Source of the DNA: Sclerurus mexicanus
Taxonomy: Eukaryota > Chordata > Aves > Passeriformes > Furnariidae
Direction: 5' to 3'
Assembly (NCBI GenBank): GCA_013396755.1
Contig: VWZF01004881.1
Location: 708,192 to 772,191 of the forward strand
Length of the DNA stretch: 64,000 bases
Part shown: piece after piece, positions 48,301 to 59,806 of the stretch
How the letters are laid out: every line of letters starts with the position of its first letter
Numbering within the stretch: position 1 is the first letter of the stretch
Position numbers and translations under genes: made by a program
Notes under the pieces: model-generated
Told to the model about the DNA's origin: nothing
The model's database searches: none
What the model saw: the letters and a program-made list of their open reading frames with translations, nothing else

Positions 48301-51300
48301 GTCAGGAGATAAAACTTGAGGAGCTCAGAGCTTTGTCCTGGTGTTGCACAGGACATATGTTAGACTTCTACATTTCCTGGAGCACAGGAGCTAAGTAATA
48401 CACGGCCCAGAGTGCTGAGGTGCTGATTCAAGAGGATGAAAGCTGAGGGAAAGAATCCAGAGGTTGCCTCATGCTCTGCACTGCAGAATTCCAGGTGGGG
48501 GTTCTTTAGTGAGATCTGTGTGTCAAGGCATTTTTAGTGGTGCATCCTCAGTGGGAGCTGTGCTGGGATTGTGGCTGCTGTTCCGTTCACATTCCCTGCC
48601 TGGTATTTCCTCCCTGTGCAAACAGGCTGGAGGGAGCATTTAAAGATCCCTGTGTAAGTCCTGCCGTGTCCCGAGGGTCTGCTGCCTGTCAGGAGGGAAC
48701 AGGCAGCTCTCATCCAAAGCTCTTCCCCACTGCTGGTCCACAGGAGCTGCAGTTCATCCCTTGCGCTCCCCGCTTGGTGCTCACTGGATAAAACATTCAA
48801 GGCAATGCAGGATGGACTGGGGATGTCAACCCCCTTATGGTTCTGTTGCACTTGAAGGTGTCGGTGTGCAGAAAATCAGTGGGCTCATCCCACAATCACG
48901 TTGGCATTAAGAGGGACAAGATTGGTGCCTTGGGTAAGTCAGGTTGTTCTGAGTTACAGCAGAACAAACCCACTCAACACTATACAATTACAGATAAATT
49001 ACTTGCAGAAAGGATTTATATTTCAATACCCACGGGGGTGACTACCCATTCCTCCTCTAATAGCTGAAATTATTTATATATCAGACAACCTAAAAATACT
49101 TACTGCATTTTGCCTTGTTGCCCCTGCCCACATGGGGGTGCTCGGGGGCTGGCTGGACCGGGAGCCCCCTCAGGGACTCGTGGCAGGATTTTATTGAAGC
49201 TTCAGCAGGAGAGCAATCCTTGAGGATGCTGCCAAACGCACCCACTCCTGCTTCTGTGCCACCACAGCGATTATGGAGCAAATGGCCAATTTATAGCCAA
49301 TTAAATCTTTGCATTTGGGGGATGGAATGATTGTTTGCTTGTTTTCCTTCTTGCCTTGTCCCTACTTTACATTCCAAGCATCAGACACCCTGTTGAATTG
49401 GGTCACCTCCACTTCCAGGGTTTATTTTTCCCCACTCCAGATAAACTTAGACCTAAATATTGGAAACCCTTTTTCCCTGCATGTATAAATCAACCAACCT
49501 CTCCTTGCTGAGGGTGCCAGGTGTTTTTTAAGCATTCTTTGGAAACCAGTCTATCCCAGTTCCCCTGCAAGAATGTTTCTTTGCCCAGGAATTTCCCAGC
49601 AGGTGCTGTCCAGCCACGGGTCAGAGTTGCAGAATTAAAATATGAACAAAATTCCCCAAATCCCAGTTGCTCAAAGCATAAATTCCATATTAAAGCATCT
49701 TCAGGTTCCAACTCCCACCTACCTTCAACACCAGGTCATTAATAAAGCAATTTTTGAGATTAGACATGCTCTGAAATGAAACCGGGGGTATTTCGATGCT
49801 GATTTATCTTTTCAGCTGCCCTAATCGGAGACATGTGTCAACAGGCAAGAAAATCAGGCAGCCACTTAAAACAATAGAAGCTGCTTTACAGGTTTCTCTT
49901 CTTGGCTTTGGTGTTTTTTTTTTTCCTTTGCTTGGAGGTAGAATTGCTGAAAATAATCTGAATGTTGCTTAATGGCTTGAGAAGCTGAATTCCCCTCATT
50001 TCATTCATAGCTTGCTGTAACAGTCCCATGGCCTCTAGAAAGGCATTTCCACAACACAATTCAACATTTAAATCCAGATTTATAGACAAATGAGTGTTAA
50101 GTTGAAACGGCATAAGAGCAAATTGTCTCCTGCTCTGGAATGCTGGGCAGTGATGAGTGAATAACTCGGGACCCTTTCAGCTCAGAGTGACAGCAGTAGT
50201 ATAATAAAACACAGGAAGGCTTCAAAAGGGAAGTGGAAGCCCCTCTGGGATGAGTCCTCTTTAAAATACAGATATTTTTAGCATCAAAAGTTTGTGTAGT
50301 GATCTGCCATTCCCCTTGATTATTGCTCCAAGTAATTTGGGTGGTCAAGCTGCCTGAGAGCTCTGGAGATGAGCCCAAATTAATGCAGGCAGGGTTCCTT
50401 CACAGAGGGATCTGTGGCACAGGGCAGTCCTGTCTCTGATTTCCCGAGCAGCTGGTTTAGAATGGCTCTTTTTCCTTTCCCTCCTGTGTTTTCCTTTATA
50501 AATTATGCATCTGGAATGGCATTATCCTACAACACTCTTGGTGTTGCAGCATTTCTCCTGCTAACAGAGGAGGTCTCTGGGTAGATTAAATGCAGTGGAA
50601 GTGTGTTAGCGGTGAGGACACTGTCATTTACTGTTTGGCTTTTACTTATCTCGGCCTTTATCATTCATTAGGAGACCGCAAAGCCTCTGCATTGAGGCAG
50701 CTTGGTTCTTCCTGGCATTCCAGATGTCTGAGAGCCTGGGGATGGAGTTATCCCCCTGCACCCTGACCCGGGAGAACCAGAGAAGCAGAGGCTGGACTTT
50801 GTGGAGGAGCTGAGTGGAAACACAATCCCCAGGCTGGAGAACGGGTGACAAGGGCTTGGGTTAGATCAGAAGGGCTGCTCATCCTTTGAATTATTTCACG
50901 CTTTATTCACGTCTCCCTGTGAGACAGCAGTGCCCGGCAGTGATAGTGCTGAGGCTGCAGCCTGGCTGGATATCGCTCAACTCAGCCTGGGGAACGTTTC
51001 CCCTGCCTTTGGCTGGCCCTTGCAGCAGCTCTGCACGGTGACACACAAGTGGATGTGCACCTCTGATAACTCAGAGCCTTAACCACCCCCGGCCAGTGCT
51101 CCAGCCAGCCCTGCAGCTCTTCCGTGCAGCAGTGGGGATTAGCAGGTGTTTACCCAAGGAAGGTATGAGTTTAACTAGCACAGGTATAACCCCAGTGTAA
51201 ATACCTTAATCCTAGAGAGTATCAGAGGGCCCTTATCGTTCTCCTTCCAATTGCAGAGGAAAGGGCTTAACCTCTTCATTGAAAAATGCTGCTCTTTCTG

Positions 51301-52626
51301 CAGAAGGGCTAAATAGAGACACTTCTGGCTCCCAGGGAGTCACAGTTTGCCAGCTGGGCCATTTTTATTGGAGGCTTTGCAATATTTACAAGGCTTTAAG
51401 GCCTCTCTTGAGTTCTGCCATGAAATAAATTATCCAAAAGGAGTTATCTTCCATTCATGCCACGACAGGAACCAGGGGTGGCCTTTCTGCCCAGCCTGAA
51501 CCCTTGCAAGTAAAGCTGTTCCCGGCACAGACAGTCACTTCTGGATTTAAAATGGGAGTGATCTGTCCTCCAGAAGCACTGTGGGCAGATTCTCAGTCTA
51601 GGAGATGTGCTCTGGGGGATATGGGAGGGTGGAGTGAAGGAAATTAAGTGCTTTGGGAGAATTAGGGGAATAAAGGGAAGTTACTGGTGGCTGGAGGACA
51701 CAGAAGGGCTGGTGGGAAGGAAAGCCTGGGGTGGGTGATGGGGCTGTGATATTTTCTGGTCTGTATCAGTGGCCATCATTATTTTAATAACAGGCTGCAA
51801 GTTTTCCAGTGCTCCCTTAGCTGCCTTGAGGGACAGGACATTTCTGTTGCCCAAAATTCACTATAAACACAAGACTGGAGAGATGTCCAGACATCCCTGT
51901 TCCTGGAATTTTAGGCAGAAGAAGTGTAGAACAAAATGCTATATTGGAAGGTTTTCCAGCAGGAAATTCTGCTGTATTCCCTTTTACTGATCTGAGCAGC
52001 ATGTGTGTCCTTCAGCCCCAAAATAAAGGAGTGAAGCCTTGTACAATTGCTTGCCATTGTATTTTCTCCAAATAGAAGGTTTTAGCCTGCATTTAAAGAT
52101 TATTTAAAATGCCAAAAACAGTGGAAAGCAAACCCCATTTCCTAGTTAATACTTGCTCAGCCATTCCCCTTTCCATGTGGAGCTGGGAACAATGGATGCA
52201 TTAAAGGTATTACCTGAGAGGAAAATCTTTCTTAGACTTATAACTTCCATTAAATACTCTTTTAATCTCTAATGTGTCTTATTTCTTTGGAATGAGCTGA
52301 GAAAACTTCTTCTACAATTTCAGATTACTTTTTTCCCCCTCCCTTTCATAGCTTGTCTTTTCTTTATTCACAACAATTGCAGAACAATAGAAATTATTAT
52401 CAGAAGGAAGCAGAGGAGTTTTTACAGGGTAATTCTTTTAACCTCATCTTTATTCCAGGCATACGTGTCTGCCATCCACATTTATGGGAGCTGACCCAAA
52501 GGCTCCCCCTTTTAATTGCCTATTTCCCTGATTTCCACATGAACCCTGTGCCTTTGTAAGATAATGTGGCTTTAATTCCTACCACAGAATGAGCAGGGAA
52601 ACACAGTCATAGTCACAATGTGGGAA

Positions 52627-52792
52627 TTCATGGAATCACAGGATGGTTTGAGTTGGAAAGGATGTTGAAGCTCACGTAGTTCCACCTTGCCATGGGCAGG
52701 GACACCTCCCACCAGCCCAGGTTGCTCCAAGCCCCATCCAACCTGGCCTTGGACACTCCCAGGGATGGGGCAGCCAGAGCTTCTCTGGGAAC
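52627..52792 (-). mobile_element. CR1 fragment, antisense, just upstream of the SPTSSB coding exon
   Basis: ATGGAATCACAGGATGGTTT, GGGACACCTCCCACCAGCCC and AACCTGGCCTTGGACACTCC; the copy ends about 230 bp before the coding-exon acceptor. Confidence 0.9.
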
Positions 52793-53011
52793 TGAGGCTG
52801 ACAGAGCTTCACCAACCACTAGCAGCACCTGCAGAGCTCACCACTGTTCTGCTGTGCCCCAGGGCAGCAGAGGCTGCTGATGGCACTGACTGTGTCCTTT
52901 CTGTCTGGAATTTACCTTCTGTAACAATCACATGTGCTACCAAGCTGGAGATGATGGCCACCACAGCACAGTCAGTCCCACGGTCACACTGCAGCTGTAA
53001 CCCAGAGCTCC

Positions 53012-53023
53012 CTGTCGTTCCAG
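53012..53023 (+). other. Splice acceptor of the SPTSSB coding exon
   Basis: A short pyrimidine-rich tract followed by CAG ends at 53023, and the next exon would begin GTCACCCCC. It implies that the promoter and first exon lie upstream and are separated from the coding exon by an intron. Confidence 0.65.
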
Positions 53024-53051
53024 GTCACCCCCAAATCCCCGAGAGCCGAAG

Positions 53052-53294
53052 ATGGACGTGAAGCGTGTGAAGGACTATATCCACTGGCTGTACTACCAGT
53101 ACCTGCTGGTGACCTGCAGCTACGTGCTGGAGCCCTGGGAGCAGTCCATGTTCCACACCATCACCGTCACCGTGGTGGCCATGGTGGTGTACACAGCCTA
53201 CGTCTTCGTGCCCATCCACGTCCGCCTGGCTCTGGAGTTCTTCTCCCAGATCTTCGGGGCCCAGCCCGACGGCGCCGTGCCCGTGGTGAACTGA
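53052..53294 (+). CDS. SPTSSB: Serine palmitoyltransferase small subunit b
   Basis: This single-exon frame encodes 80 residues; human SPTSSB has 76 as I recall it. Diagnostic stretches are WLYYQY (12-17), VLEPWE (25-30), MVVYTAYVF (44-52) and PIH(V)RLALEFFSQI (54-67). Residues about 35-56 form a hydrophobic segment expected to sit in the ER membrane. The protein binds the SPTLC1/SPTLC2-3 heterodimer, activates it and widens acyl-CoA choice toward C18. Val25, the position reported to set that preference (Met in subunit a), is present. The ATG sits in GAAGATGG. An acceptor (CTGTCGTTCCAG, exon edge 53024) lies 28 bases before it, so there is at least one upstream untranslated exon. The last dozen residues are longer than in human and unlike it. 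The frame is intact and GC-rich at third positions. Confidence 0.96.
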   Translation: MDVKRVKDYIHWLYYQYLLVTCSYVLEPWEQSMFHTITVTVVAMVVYTAYVFVPIHVRLALEFFSQIFGAQPDGAVPVVN

Positions 53295-54297
53295 GCCCGC
53301 CCCAGCAGTGCCCAGCAGCTCCTGCAGCTTGGGGAATGTCGTGGGTTCACTGCAAGCACTCTGGCACTCGGGAAGACACTGTGTCCTCCTGCAACAAACA
53401 CACGGCTTGGCTTCATTTCCAGAGCTGGGGAGCAGAGGAGGGCACCGAGTCCCTGCCCCTCTGAAATCAGCAGAGGAGACACATCACCACAATGCCACGG
53501 TTCCCTCCTTGCAAGCAGCTCCCGCTTCCAGCAGCCTCCTTTAGTCGCTGGGGCACGTGCCAAGCAGCAGAGACTCTGGTGGGTGCGGTGAGAGCACAGC
53601 ACATCCCCACAGTCCTGCCTGCACGGTGCAGGGGCAAAGCCCCCGTGGCTTCTCTGCACAGGCCAGAGAACACAAAGAAAGGAGCGTGTCCAGTCAATGC
53701 CAAGAGCTGCCTGGGTGCTGACTTCTGGCTTGTAGTGCGTGGGAATGGAAATTAGAAGGGAAAGGAACAGGAGGATCAACTTAAATCCAACTGGTTTGCA
53801 TCTAAGTTGTTGCATCTGAGTTCAGGCGGTCTAAAATAGGTTTGGTTTTTTAAATACTAAACGTAACCTTGCAGTTTAGTGAAGATGGCAGAAAGAAGCA
53901 AAGCCAGCTGTGTTTCAGTGCTCTGCCTTCTTTGGTAAAACCCAAGATCTTTTCCTTCTGCTCCCGCTCACCAAAGCCGTGCATGTCAGCACCGGGGGGG
54001 ATGATCGAGAAATCAGAGGGGAAGTAGTATTTTAATACCTGCAGGGAAGTCTGAGTGCTTAAAGAGATGCCCTTTCTCAAGAAGAAATTAGATTTATTAT
54101 CCTTGCCTGTGGGGACTTTCTGAAACAATGAAAAGCTGTTTGGTTTTTACACTACACCTAAATCAAATGTGAATGCCGAATCATAAATCACAGCCACGCA
54201 GTGCACGTCTCAACAGCTGATGCTGCTGTTCTTAGAAGGGAGAGGTGAAAATGTTAATAGCTTTCAAGTGATATTTGCACAGTTATAGGATATAAAA

Positions 54298-54444
54298 AAT
54301 AAAAAAACCCTCTTAACTTCTTTATCAAGCTGCAGTGGGCTCCTGCACGCTTAAAAGCACAAGTCTGTTTGGAAACGAAGACATGTCGTGAAGGTTGAGC
54401 AGATCTGAACATGTGTATGCAGTTTTTTTCAGATAAAAATTAAA
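54298..54444 (+). terminator. Candidate SPTSSB polyadenylation signals (54298 and 54439)
   Basis: AATAAA occurs at 54298-54303 and ATTAAA at 54439-54444. The second is followed within about 60 bases by GT/T-rich sequence typical of a downstream element, so it is preferred. It would give a 3' UTR of about 1.15 kb. No transcript evidence is available here. Confidence 0.4.
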
Positions 54445-57400
54445 TTTTATTCTCTCAAACAACATTTTGGTGCCTGACTCAGCTCTTCTGTGTTTTCTGC
54501 TCATTCATAAATATTCTGGATGCGTGTGGGCTGGGCTGACGCTGTGGCAGACAGAATATTTTGTAGTAAATATTTTGGGGGGAGGTTTCAGAGCTCCTGA
54601 AGTGGATCCCTGGTGAGGAAGGGATAAAAAAGTGCCACTTTTGTGTTTCAAATTAAGGCAACAAGTACCTGTATGTGCTGGGTTGTCTGGGCTCAAGTGG
54701 GAGCCAAAGCTCAGCTGTCCTGTCTGTTCAATCCCAGTTGTTTTCCTGCTGTAATTGCACTTCCAGGGATAACCACAGCATTGGAGATGGAAAATGGCAA
54801 TACCTGTGACATTTTCTACGAAAACAGACCGTAAAAATAGACTAAAAGTTACAATCCCAATGTTGGAGGTGAAAAAACGCAAATATTTACCCAGCAGGTT
54901 GAACCAAAAATCTTTCCCAAATTCTGCCCTTAACTCTGCTTGTTGAATAGACAATACAGTGACTTAAATGCCATGGCACCTCCTCATCAGTCCATGAAGA
55001 GCTTGTTTTAATTTCTAGACCCGAGGATTTCTTCCCCATGACATCCAACACAAGCGACCTGCTCTTTGGAGGCCAAGGAGAAACACTCCACACAGGTGTG
55101 CAAGGGTTGGGTCTCCTGGCTCCAGGGGCACACGCCCCATGGAATATTTCTGTTTAAACACTGAACTCCAAGCAAAGAGAACAAGGAAATGCCTTCCTTT
55201 GGGAAGAGGGATTTCCACTGCCCTCCCACGGTGGGATTCCTGTAAAGTGCTTTCCTTCCTTATGGTGCCTCTTGTCTTTGGCTTTGTGGGAGGTGCAGGA
55301 AGATGGAGGGAAGCAGCAGCTTTTTGGGAAGGTTCCTCCAGCCTTACTCGAGTGAAAACTTCTTTTTTGAGCGACTTCTTCAGCTTTACTAAATGTTAAA
55401 GGATTTAGGCAAGAGGTATTCACGAGGAAGGAAAAAACCAGCTGAAAACAACCTCTGCTAAAAAGCCTTTTGAGATTTTCCCAACCCTTTTCATTTCTCC
55501 TTGCTGCTGGAAAAGCTCGAATTACTCTACCTACTTAATATTCCAAATCAGTGGGTTCCAGCAGGAGACTTCAAGGCATTTTTGGCACTCAGCAGTGAAC
55601 AGAAACATCTTCTTACCCCAGCTAAAAGAGAGAGGAGGTGAGATAACACTTTGACAGCCTGAGACCACACCACAGCTTGGGAAACTCTGCTCCAGTGCTG
55701 GAGTCCTCTTCCCTGGAGATGAAACCATTCACACAGGATGGAAAGAGGTTTTAAGGTGGAGGGAGGGTCGTGTTTTGGAGCTGGCAGTAACACCAGTTAT
55801 GTCCAACACGTGGGCATCAGCTCCATTGTGATGTCAAGATCCTTATAAAACACCTTGGCAGGGCACTGTTTTTTCTCCTGCTTCGTTATTGCTCCACGTT
55901 AATTGTAGTTAAGTGCTCCATGATTACCCTACAAATTGTAGTTCAGGCTGGAAGTTTTTCCACCAAAAAAGGCCAAATGAAGGGACTGTGTTCAGAGCAA
56001 ACAGAACCCATAATCCAGCAGTGCAAAGCACAACAACAGCAGAAAGGGAGATGAACCAGTTGCAGCTGCACTGACCCTGAAAGCACAAATGCCCCATTAA
56101 TTGAAGTGCTGCCAAGGCTGGGGGCTCAGCTGGCCAGCACCATACCTCTCTTGTTTAAAACTCATTTTCTTAATTTCGCTTCATCAAAGCTCCCGTTTCT
56201 CCTGCCGTAAAGGTTTGCTAGCCAATTTCATGGATCACTTCCCAAATCCATTACTGAGGGCGACTTCACATGAGCATGGCCAGACCACGAACCTCCAGAG
56301 GTCTCCTCCTGAAGCCCCTCGGGGCAGCCTTTGCCCGGACTGTTAAAAAACAGCTTCCCAAGGACCTTGCCCTTGGTGCTGGTCCTGCCCAGGGAACAGG
56401 GCTCAGGGCCACCCCCAGTGCCCCTGCACAGCTAAAAGGCTTCTTTCCAAGCTATTTGGATGCACTTCAATCCCATTAACTACAAAGTTAGGACTGAAAT
56501 AGCAGTTTAGAGCTCGGGGGTCAGTGGGGTGCGACGTCTCTGACTAAACCCAGCTTAGGTGAGCAGTGACTAAATGTAGTCCTGACTTCCTTGGAGCGTG
56601 ATATTCCCAGAGAGCCTCGGAGTGGCTCCTGCCTCGCTGCTTCCTCAGCAGAAGGAGGAGAAAGCTCTGTTCCCATCTTTCCCCCTCATCTTTCTGGGAA
56701 AGACTGTCTGGATCTGAGCTTGTCCCGCGACTCCATCAGGAAGAGCCGAAACGAAACAGGCTCCTCTTCACCCTTTCCCACACACAGGAGGCAAACTCAG
56801 CCTGAGCTAAACAAAGTGCTTCAAAGCACGATCAGCTCTAATATATTTATCCCTTAGACTAAGCAATCTTTTGCCAGAATTTGAGGAGCCCAAATGATGA
56901 AAATACCTCCAGGCAACTTCCATGGAAACTCCCTGGCTGGGAGGTTCTGATTCACAGGTGGAGGTAAGAATTAACTCTGAGAACTCCCACTTGTCACCAT
57001 CCCTGCCTGCTCCACCCTTATTTCACCACTTGCTACATCAGGATAGGTAAGAGCTGATAAACTCTGCTGATTCTGGTGTTTCACTACACTCACTTGTTGC
57101 CAGGATAACCAAGGCCTTCTTTATATTTGAATAAGCTCCAAGCTGGAAATAGGGTGTAGAAGTCACTTCACGTGGCCTGATATAAATTATTGCCCCCCTT
57201 GATTACCAGCACACATTAGTCTGGGTTTAAAAGTGAAGTTAAAAAGATGCCCGTGTACCATTTGCATCAAAATATGGATCTTAGTGCTGAGATGTGCTCA
57301 GGCAAGAGAAAAAAAACAGGACTGGAAATATCTACACGATAGAGAATAAGGAAAATCTGGTAAATCTGTCTGAAAAAAAAAGAGATTCTGCTTTTCTTAC

Positions 57401-58361
57401 ACGGACTGAGCAAAGAGAGAGGAAAGGGAGGTAAACTGTGGCAGTGTCAGGAATAGATACGTTGTCAGCCAGGGTGCTGCTTCCCTTATCTTTTATGGAG
57501 CTTCTGTCTTGGCTTCATCATCATGGAGCACATCAGAAATATCTCATTATTTCAAGGTCGTGCTCAAGGATGACTTACACACCATGAATCTTTATGGGCT
57601 TTTGGTATTCAGAAAAAAAACAAAAAAAAGAAGAGGAGGAGAAAATGCAGGTAAAACAGACATCCTGGAGATCTGGGCACAAAACAAGTGAGGCCAGGCT
57701 CGGAGAGGGCTGGAATGGGATTGCAGCGACGTAATTAAAACACGGGGAGCAACGGCCTCACCCAGCAGGCTGGCAGGGGAAAGAGCTTCTATCAGTTCCT
57801 CGTGTTCTAAACAGCCCGAAATTGCACAAGAGAGAAGCCTGGTAGCTCACAGACACTAATTATCTGCCAAAGGCACAGAGAGGGAGGGATTTAGGAGCTA
57901 ACAGCTGGAAAAATAGATGGTGCAAACCGAGCGGACACGTCCAGCTCGGGACAGTCCGGTGTCTCGCTCGGGGGGAGAATGGGATGTCCCAGGTATGTCA
58001 CTCCAGGGAAATAACACATCCCAGGGAGCTTTCTCCACACCACAGGTGACTTCCACTTCAGCCTTCCCTTTCCAGTAGTTCTCCTCACGTGAGAACTGAA
58101 GGCACAACTTGACGAAAGCAGGTAGACCCGGGCTGCTGCTGAGGTGTGTGCAGCTGCACCCAGCGGTCTGTGCTGTGGAGACACATCCAAAGTGCCCAGG
58201 GCTCCCTGTGCTCCAGCCGTTCCCACCTGGCCAGAGGCGACTCACATGCTATCCAATAATCGGAGTATTTGGGGATCCAAAAGCTCTTCCTTAACACAGA
58301 TTTTGGTGGCACCAAAATATGTCAAAGCCCCACACCCAGTTCAGTATCAGCTTTTTATTCG

Positions 58362-58588
58362 GAACTGGATATTGGGAAGAAATCTTTCTCTATGAGGTGG
58401 CCAGGCCCTGGCACAGGGTGCCCAGAGAAGCTGTGGCTGCCTCTGGATCCCTGGAAGTGTCCAAGGCCAGGCTGGACGGGGCTTGGAGCAACCTGGGCTA
58501 GTGGAAGGTTTCCCTGCCCATCTCAGTGGGGTTGGAATCCTTAAGGTCCCTTCCAACCCAAACCATTCCATGATTCTGTGATTCTATA
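58362..58588 (+). mobile_element. CR1 3' fragment with full terminus
   Basis: ATTGGGAAGAAATCTTTCTC through CCTGGCACAGGGTGCCCAGA and CTTCCAACCCAAACCATTCC to TGATTCTGTGATTCTATAA. Confidence 0.93.
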
Positions 58589-59571
58589 AACTACCATGCC
58601 CTCTGAAACACACTCCTTCCATCACAGGGCTTGGAACTGAAATAAGCATTTTGCAGCAGCCCTGGACCCGTGGCTTCTTTTCCCCGAGAAATCTTCAATA
58701 GCAAAACGAGCCTCACTGAGATCGTCTTTCATATAAATGCAGCTCCTCCTAAATAAATAATGAGCTGCAGCATTGGGATCAGCTTGGGAAGTTTCCACTC
58801 CTCAAACATGCAGTGAGTCCTGGTTTTGCAATGCTCTGGCTGAGCAATACCTGCACAGACACCTTTTAATAGCCTTGTGTCAGCTCTCCGTGTCCTGCGT
58901 GTGCCAACAAGATGGGAGAGGTGCAAAGAAAACTCCAACCCACTGCAATTGCACCATCTCTTCCCCAGCATTTATTTATCTCCATGAAGAAATATAAAAT
59001 GCAAGCGCCATCAGAGGGGACTGTTGCAAGCAAAAGAAAATGATAAATATATAAGGAGAAAGAGCGAGCTGCCATTACATTTATCCAACCTGGTACCTCA
59101 GCATGTCTTAGGTCACCACTGGTAAGATGATCCACGGTAAAATGTTCAGGGGGTCTGGTGAAGGCCTGGGTGGGCACAGTGGCCCTGCCCTCCTCCCTGC
59201 ATCCATTTAGTTTAGCTCCCATTTCCAACACCAAATTCTCCTTTCTTTACTCCTCCTTCTCCCCTACAAACCATCCATCTCTGGCTCTTCCATCCACACT
59301 AAAACACAATTCCTGCCTCCACCACGCTCCTGTGCTCTCCTCCCACCCTCAGAAGCAGAGAGGAAGGAAGACAAACAGAGCACATCCCAAAGCATAAGGA
59401 ATATAAGTTGGATTCTGGAGAAAGCGCCCTGAACTGCTTTTTGGCATTTTCTCTGGTTATGTCTCCAGAGTAAAGCAAGTTTGGGAAATGTCAACGCTAC
59501 CCATAATTTTTATGTACAGGTTTTTAACAGACATAATGTGCAGAGTATTTTTACCTGCAAATTGCAACTCC

Positions 59572-59806
59572 CATAGAATCCCAGAATGGTTTGGGCTGGA
59601 AGGGATGTCAAAGCCCATCCAGTCCCACCCCCTGCCATGGGCAGGGACACCTCCCACCAGCCCAGGTTGCTCCAAGCCCCGTCCAACCTGGCCTTGGACA
59701 CTTCCAGGGATCCAGGGGCAGCCACAGCTTCTCTGGGCACCCTGTGCCAGGGGCCTGCCCACCCTCCCAGGGAAGGATTTCTCCCTAATATCCAATATAA
59801 ATCTGA
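59572..59806 (-). mobile_element. CR1 3' fragment, antisense
   Basis: CATAGAATCCCAGAATGGTT, GGGACACCTCCCACCAGCCC, CTTCTCTGGGCACCCTGTGC and GGGAAGGATTTCTCCCTAAT. It is the near-mirror of the copy at 58362-58588, about 1 kb away. Confidence 0.93.

Larger units (their letters stand above)
45169..53023 (+). other. Proposed SPTSSB 5' intron (about 7.9 kb)
   Basis: It is bounded by the donor at 45168|45169 and the acceptor before 53024. It holds two CR1 pieces and no recognised coding exon. A further untranslated exon could be hidden in it, since I cannot detect non-coding exons from sequence alone. Confidence 0.45.

Noticed and set aside
53198..53815. 205-codon minus-strand frame over the SPTSSB 3' end
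   Set aside because: Antisense to a confirmed coding exon and its 3' UTR; no known protein features.
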